Shown: positions 23,872 through 27,552 of the stretch, piece after piece | Position numbering within the stretch: position 1 is the first letter of the stretch | How the letters are laid out: every line of letters begins with the position of its first letter | From: Alphaproteobacteria bacterium UBA6347 | Lineage (GTDB): Bacteria > Pseudomonadota > Alphaproteobacteria > CAAGCB01 > CAG-977 | DNA length: 27,552 nt | NCBI GenBank assembly: GCA_002440235.1 | Contig: DJRZ01000041.1 | Span: forward strand, 1,164-28,715 | Reading direction: 5' to 3' | Notes under the pieces: generated by a model | What the model was told of the DNA's origin: nothing | Database searches by the model: none | The model's input: the letters and a program-made list of their open reading frames with translations, nothing else | Translations under genes and position numbers: made by a program

Positions 23872-25923
23872 ATGTCGGATTTGTTTGAAAAACGCAAAAG
23901 AATGGAATATCTGCTCAACACGCTGAGCAACAAAACCTTTGTCCGCGAACATTTCAACGGGGTTTGCGGCTGGCTGAGCGACAAGGGGAATCTTTATCTG
24001 CCCGCGTTCAAAATTCCCGAAACGCAAAGCGGCGGCGACGATTTCCCGTTCGGAAAGCGCCGTTTCGCGAAAGATGAAATGTCCGCCGTAATCGCCGGCT
24101 ACACCGCGGCTTTGCGCGACAAAGTCCGTTCCGCGCGCCGGCGCGTCCCCGGTCTGTTCGAACGCAATCTGATTTTCGTTCAGCGGCTGCTGGGATTGTC
24201 CGATTCCGAAAAGGAATATCTGGGATTGCTGGTTCGGTTGGAATGCGACGACGAAACCGGCAACATCATGTCCGAAATGGATTCGCCCCGCTGCCGCGTC
24301 AATCTGTCCGAAGCCGCCATCATGGCGGGCGTCAGCCGCGACAAAGCCGCGCGAATGAGCCGCCGCGATTCGGTTTTGGCTCGGCTGGGGCTGATCGACG
24401 TCGACTGCCGCGGCGCGCCCGAAGCGTCCGACATCGCCAAAACGTTTTACAATACGCCTTTCGAATCCGCGGACGACGTGCGCCGATTTCTGATCGGAAC
24501 GCCGGTAAAGGCGACGCTGGACATGACCGACTTCGCCCATCTGCCGCAAGCGGAAATCCTGAAAAAGCTGCTGGCTTCGTCGCTGAGCGGTCGCGCGGTC
24601 GGAATCAACATTTTGCTGTACGGCGAACCGGGGACGGGAAAGACGGAATTTGCCAAAACGCTGGCGCACAGCGTTTCCGCCCCGCTGTATTCGCTGGGCG
24701 AAAACGGAAATTCCGCCGTTGAACGCGAATACGACAGCCGTTTTTACCAGCTGGCGCGCGCGCAAAAAATTTTGGGCGGCGACAGCGGCGCCGTTTTAAT
24801 GGTGGACGAAGCCGACGACATTCTGAACGGCGACGCCCTTTCCTTTTCCGGACGCCGCGAACCGGTGTCCGCTCCGAAACTGCGCGTCAACCGCATGCTG
24901 GAAAACAACATTCTGCCGACGATCTGGATTTCGAACAACATTCGCGACATGGACAAGGCTTTTCTGCGCCGGTTCACGTTCGCCGTGAACTTCAAACGTC
25001 CGCCGAAAAAAGCCGTCGCCGAAATCTGGCGCAAAAATCTGCGCGAAAACGGACTGCCGGACGACGAAAAAACGGCTGAAAACTTCGTCGGCAAATATTC
25101 GATTTCGCCGTCGTTCATCGCGACCGCCGTGAAAAGCGCGCGGCTGATCAACGGCGGCGTCGCCGAAGTCGAACAGACGCTGGACGCGTTGCAGGAAGCC
25201 TACAACAACGGACGCGTCGAAAAAAACGTCGAAAAAAAGCCAGAAACGGATTTCAATCCCGCGCTTTTAAACACGGACACGGATCTGACGCGGCTGGCGG
25301 CGGGAATCGAACGGCTGGGCAGGACGGATTTTTCGATGTGCCTGTACGGCGTTTCCGGAACGGGAAAATCGGCGTTCGCGGCGTATCTGGCGCGCCGTCT
25401 GGATCTGCCCGTCGTCAAAAAACGGTGTTCGGATCTGCTCAGCCCCTATGTCGGCGAAGCGGAAATCAACATCGCCCGCGCGTTCGCCGAAGCCCGCGAC
25501 AAAGAGGCTTTGCTGATTTTCGACGAAGCCGACAGCTTTTTGCAGGACAGAAACGGCGCGGCGCGCTCGTGGGAGATTTCGCTGGTCAACGAAATGCTGA
25601 CTCAAATGGAAAGCCACGACTTTCCGTTCGTCTGCACGACCAATTTGATGGACAGGATCGACAAAGCCGCCCTGCGCCGCTTTACGTTCAAAGTTCAATA
25701 CGACTGCCTGACGGAGGACCAGCGCGCGCTGTGCTTTGAACATTTTTTCGGCATCAAAGGCGCCGATTTGCGGCACCTGCCGTCCCTGACCCCCGGCGAT
25801 TTCGCCGTCGTCAGGGAAAAAGCCGCGTTTTTCGACTGCCTGAACGACAAGGCGCGCCTGATCGGCATGCTGGAAACCGAACAGAAAAACAAAGCCCCCA
25901 TCAAACATAAAATCGGTTTTTGA
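23872..25923 (+). CDS. Tandem AAA+ ATPase, two AAA domains, unknown role
   Basis: A 683-residue protein with two AAA+ modules. Domain 1 has Walker A GEPGTGKT (251-258) and Walker B LMVDEADDIL (309-318), then SNNIRDMDKAFLRRFTF as sensor and Arg-finger region. Domain 2 has GVSGTGKS (493-500), IFDEADSFL (549-557) and TTNLMDRIDKAALRRFTFKV. Both keep all catalytic residues, so both should hydrolyse ATP. Residues 1-240 are helical with no motif I can name and probably bind substrate or a partner. The CDC48-like double ring layout suggests a hexameric unfoldase or remodeller, but the small C-terminal part and N-domain do not match a family I can place. AAGGAGG precedes the ATG; a strong terminator closes the gene. 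Confidence 0.85.
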   Translation: MSDLFEKRKRMEYLLNTLSNKTFVREHFNGVCGWLSDKGNLYLPAFKIPETQSGGDDFPFGKRRFAKDEMSAVIAGYTAALRDKVRSARRRVPGLFERNLIFVQRLLGLSDSEKEYLGLLVRLECDDETGNIMSEMDSPRCRVNLSEAAIMAGVSRDKAARMSRRDSVLARLGLIDVDCRGAPEASDIAKTFYNTPFESADDVRRFLIGTPVKATLDMTDFAHLPQAEILKKLLASSLSGRAVGINILLYGEPGTGKTEFAKTLAHSVSAPLYSLGENGNSAVEREYDSRFYQLARAQKILGGDSGAVLMVDEADDILNGDALSFSGRREPVSAPKLRVNRMLENNILPTIWISNNIRDMDKAFLRRFTFAVNFKRPPKKAVAEIWRKNLRENGLPDDEKTAENFVGKYSISPSFIATAVKSARLINGGVAEVEQTLDALQEAYNNGRVEKNVEKKPETDFNPALLNTDTDLTRLAAGIERLGRTDFSMCLYGVSGTGKSAFAAYLARRLDLPVVKKRCSDLLSPYVGEAEINIARAFAEARDKEALLIFDEADSFLQDRNGAARSWEISLVNEMLTQMESHDFPFVCTTNLMDRIDKAALRRFTFKVQYDCLTEDQRALCFEHFFGIKGADLRHLPSLTPGDFAVVREKAAFFDCLNDKARLIGMLETEQKNKAPIKHKIGF

Positions 25924-25933
25924 CGCGGCGCGC

Positions 25934-25969
25934 GGGGCTGTTTCAACAAAAAAACAGCCCCCGTTTTTT
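25934..25969 (+). terminator. Rho-independent terminator of the tandem AAA+ gene
   Basis: Stem GGGGCTGTTT / AAACAGCCCC with an 8-10 base loop, then CG and six or more T at 25964-25969. Confidence 0.88.
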
Positions 25970-25988
25970 ATCCGGAGGCTGAAAGAAA

Positions 25989-26065
25989 TGGTAGGCGATT
26001 ACGGATTCGAACCGCAGACATCTTGCGTGTAAAGCAAGCGCTCTAACCAGCTGAGCTAATCGCCC
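25989..26065 (-). tRNA. tRNA-Val, anticodon TAC
   Basis: Minus-strand acceptor GGGCGAT (26065-26059) pairs with ATCGCCT (25999-25993), then A73 and an encoded CCA (25991-25989). The anticodon arm CTTGC / GCAAG encloses TTTACAC with anticodon TAC, reading GUA. The T-arm carries GGTTCGAATCC. Confidence 0.95.
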
Positions 26066-26075
26066 GTTTTACGAT

Positions 26076-26101
26076 AAAAGCCGCAGTTTTCTGCGGCTTT
26101 T
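26076..26101. terminator. Hairpin terminator beside tRNA-Val
   Basis: Eleven-bp stem AAAAGCCGCAG / CTGCGGCTTTT around TTTT. On the minus strand it follows directly after the tRNA/tmRNA-like CCA end at 26104, the position expected for the native terminator of that RNA gene. Confidence 0.75.
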
Positions 26102-26103
26102 TA

Positions 26104-26121
26104 TGGTAGAGCTGAGGGGGA
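26104..26121 (-). other. Possible attachment-site remnant: 3' end of a tRNA or tmRNA
   Basis: On the minus strand the sequence reads TCCCCCTCAGCTCTACCA: a 3' acceptor half CAGCTCT, discriminator A, and CCA. T at position 70 would form the G3-U70 pair typical of tmRNA and tRNA-Ala. Nothing upstream forms the rest of a tRNA: the T-loop is already abnormal. A terminator follows at once. This is the look of the 3' fragment left at one end of an element that integrated into such a gene. Confidence 0.4.
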
Positions 26122-26228
26122 AACTCTGAAAAATCATTTTTTTCAAGCAGTTAGTCCGACCATCAGATGTACCACCAACCTGTACCAAAAGTCGATAGCA
26201 GAATAATACCAACATCACATATCATCAG

Positions 26229-26600
26229 TCAAGATTTTTTTAAAAATTCACCCCCTCTGCCTTTGTTAATAAAATCGATAAAAATTCCTTCCTGCATACT
26301 GTCTTTGATTGCTTGGTAGTATGCAAGCTGATTACCATAAGCCATTGTTTCGACATGAAAACGCTGAAAAGCAAGATTGAAGTTTGACAAAATCAATGAT
26401 TGCCAAAACCACTCCATTCACCCGTTTCCGACGGCACCTCATAATGAAAGACACAACTGCGTATCAGCAGATAGTCTTCCGCCGTTTTTAATCATTCAAA
26501 CAAATCCGCCATCAACCAGCTGACCAGATCTGCGAGAAAAGCCCAAAACAGCCCTCTGGTACGCCAATCAGCGCATCATGTGTTCGGAGAATGTGAAAGC
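26229..26600 (-). pseudogene. Decayed Fic-family gene remnant
   Basis: Read on the minus strand, fragments match Fic proteins in order but in shifting frames: YQRAVLGFSRRSGQLV (about 26570-26520), LMADLFE-stop-LKTAEDYLLIRSCVFHYE (about 26514-26438), then GNG-stop-MEWFWQSLILSNFN and YYQAIKDSMQEGIFIDFI (to 26229). Intact Fic proteins carry the AMP-transfer motif HPFxxGNGRxxR; here the HPF part is deleted and the Arg codon has become TGA, with another TGA upstream. It therefore cannot make an active AMPylating enzyme. The last 62 codons remain open from 26417. Lower GC than the chromosome suggests a transferred gene. Confidence 0.78.
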
Positions 26601-26981
26601 ATACCGGAAATCACGCTTACAGATAAGAGCTTGGATTTGGCAAAAGCAGAAATTATCGGGATTCGCAATATTTTATATGCCCAAACAAAGCAATTTGAAA
26701 TCGCGCGCTGATTTCACAAACGCTCAAAAAGCTTCAAACGTTGGATGATGGTAAAATATCGTCAAAAACTCATTCTAAATCAACTGGTTAATAGCATTCA
26801 AATTTAACGTTCGTTTGTTTTTCATATATCAAACCTTGATTATAATTGCAACATCTTTAAACAAAAATCCATTTTTCTGCCGTTTCACGCGACTGGCGGT
26901 TCTGTCCGAAACTCTCGAATCTGACGAAGCACAGTTTTGAACAAAAACTGCATTTTAAATGAGGGGAAAAGGCGGGACGGC

Positions 26982-27552
26982 ATGAACACGGCGTTTATTC
27001 AGGATTGTGCCGATGTTGAAATTATCGAACGCCAGCGCGCGGCGATCGCCGATTACGCTCTCGAACACGGCGTAGCAATCGACAACTGGGTGAACGCCGG
27101 CGAGTTTGTCCCCGATTCTTTAACCGCGGGCGACGTGTTGATGGTTGAAAAGACGTTCCGTCTGGCGAAAGACGTGCGTTTAATCGCCCTTTTGCTGGAA
27201 AAACTGTTGAAATCCGGCGTTTCCGTTTGTTCATGCGCGGACGGTTTGCGCTTCGACGGCGGTTGCGCGTCGTCGGCGGCGACGGCGCGTTTGTTCGGCG
27301 CGGTCGCCCAAATCGCGGAAGAACTGCATTCCCGGCTGACGAAAGAGGGATTGCAAAGCGTGCGGCGGGCGGGGCAAGTTTTGGGACGTCCGCACGGCGG
27401 GCGCAACAAACGGCTGAAGCTGACGGAACGGACGGAAGAAATCGCGGATCTGCTGGCAAACGGCTGGTCGCGCAACAAAATCGCGCAACGCCTGCATGTT
27501 CATCCGGCGACGGTGAACAGCTTTATTCAAAAAAATCCGCAGTTGAGAGAAC
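26982..27552 (+). CDS. Serine-recombinase homologue with substituted active site (incomplete, runs off the window)
   Basis: An ATG at 26982 opens 190 codons to the right edge. The protein follows the resolvase plan: an N-terminal strand and helix (AFIQDCADVEIIERQRAAIADYA), LTAGDVLMVEKTFRLAKDVRLI, the E-helix FGAVAQIAEELHSRLTKEGLQSVRRAG, a GRPHGGRNKR linker, and a helix-turn-helix (LLANGWSRNKIAQRLHVHPATVNSFIQKN). Aligned by eye to the recombinase at 15870-16475, the catalytic Ser is Cys (C9), the paired Arg is Gln (Q7), and the RLGR segment is RLAK. It is therefore probably unable to recombine DNA in the normal way but keeps DNA binding; a regulatory role is inference. The ribosome site is modest (AGGCGGGACGG). 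Confidence 0.78.
   Translation, partial: MNTAFIQDCADVEIIERQRAAIADYALEHGVAIDNWVNAGEFVPDSLTAGDVLMVEKTFRLAKDVRLIALLLEKLLKSGVSVCSCADGLRFDGGCASSAATARLFGAVAQIAEELHSRLTKEGLQSVRRAGQVLGRPHGGRNKRLKLTERTEEIADLLANGWSRNKIAQRLHVHPATVNSFIQKNPQLRE

Larger units (their letters stand above)
26066..26981. other. AT-rich gene-poor stretch with remnants
   Basis: About 900 bases with no intact gene and markedly lower GC than the rest. From left to right it holds a hairpin (26076-26101), a tRNA/tmRNA-like 3' end fragment (26104-26121), a decayed fic gene on the minus strand (26229-26600), and about 270 bases before the final gene in which I see only AT-rich sequence and an isolated TATAAT at 26841-26846 without a convincing -35. 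An open plus-strand frame without a start codon ends at 26711; it is mostly antisense to the fic remnant. Confidence 0.7.

Noticed and set aside
26475..26711. Open plus-strand frame of about 79 codons ending at 26711
   Set aside because: It has no supported start codon or ribosome site, and its first half is antisense to the fic remnant.

Overview
The window looks like a chromosomal segment of a GC-rich Gram-negative bacterium, most likely an alphaproteobacterium and perhaps one of the uncultured host-associated lineages. The support is a groES-groEL operon under a CIRCE operator, a GroEL with a GGM tail, an AapJ/BztA-type amino-acid binding protein, an MlaC-family protein, a MuiA-family protein and CCA-encoding tRNA genes. 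The species assignment is inference. Strong GC bias at codon position 3 produces very long antisense shadow frames, which were discarded.

Layout. 1-1390: the 3' part of a Pro/Tyr/Ala-repeat protein ending in an HNH-like nuclease domain, followed 3 bases later by a SUKH-like (YrhA-type) protein; this is a probable toxin/immunity pair. 1424-3104 (minus): two tandem DUF1189-like membrane proteins. 3264-3339: tRNA-Glu(CTC). 3420-6131 (minus): orphan amino-acid binding protein plus a MuiA-family protein. 6230-7587: MlaC-family protein and an unknown 198-residue protein. 7671-9780: CIRCE-controlled groES-groEL. 9901-11449: mini membrane protein, P-loop kinase and endonuclease IV. 11483-13213 (minus): pirin and an HSL-type alpha/beta hydrolase.

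13357-16475 (minus) is a visibly AT-richer island between the hydrolase and accA. It holds a C5-cytosine methyltransferase, an HpaII-like endonuclease and a Vsr mismatch endonuclease with overlapping start/stop codons, plus a separate serine recombinase. Inverted repeats of about 20 bp flank an ~83-bp segment between the recombinase and the methyltransferase. That segment carries a good promoter pointing away from the restriction genes, which suggests a possible DNA switch.

16599-22994 is housekeeping and metabolic: accA (minus), a membrane-anchored unknown, iron-type alcohol dehydrogenase, M3 oligoendopeptidase and a Cys-variant mnmA. 23111-25923: an unknown four-helix membrane protein and a two-domain AAA+ ATPase. 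25989-26065 (minus): tRNA-Val(TAC).

From about 26104 composition drops again. A tRNA/tmRNA-like 3' end fragment (a possible attachment-site remnant) is followed by a decayed fic gene. The window then ends in an incomplete gene for a serine-recombinase homologue in which the catalytic Ser and Arg positions are Cys and Gln. This right-hand part reads as the edge of a degraded mobile island running out of the window.
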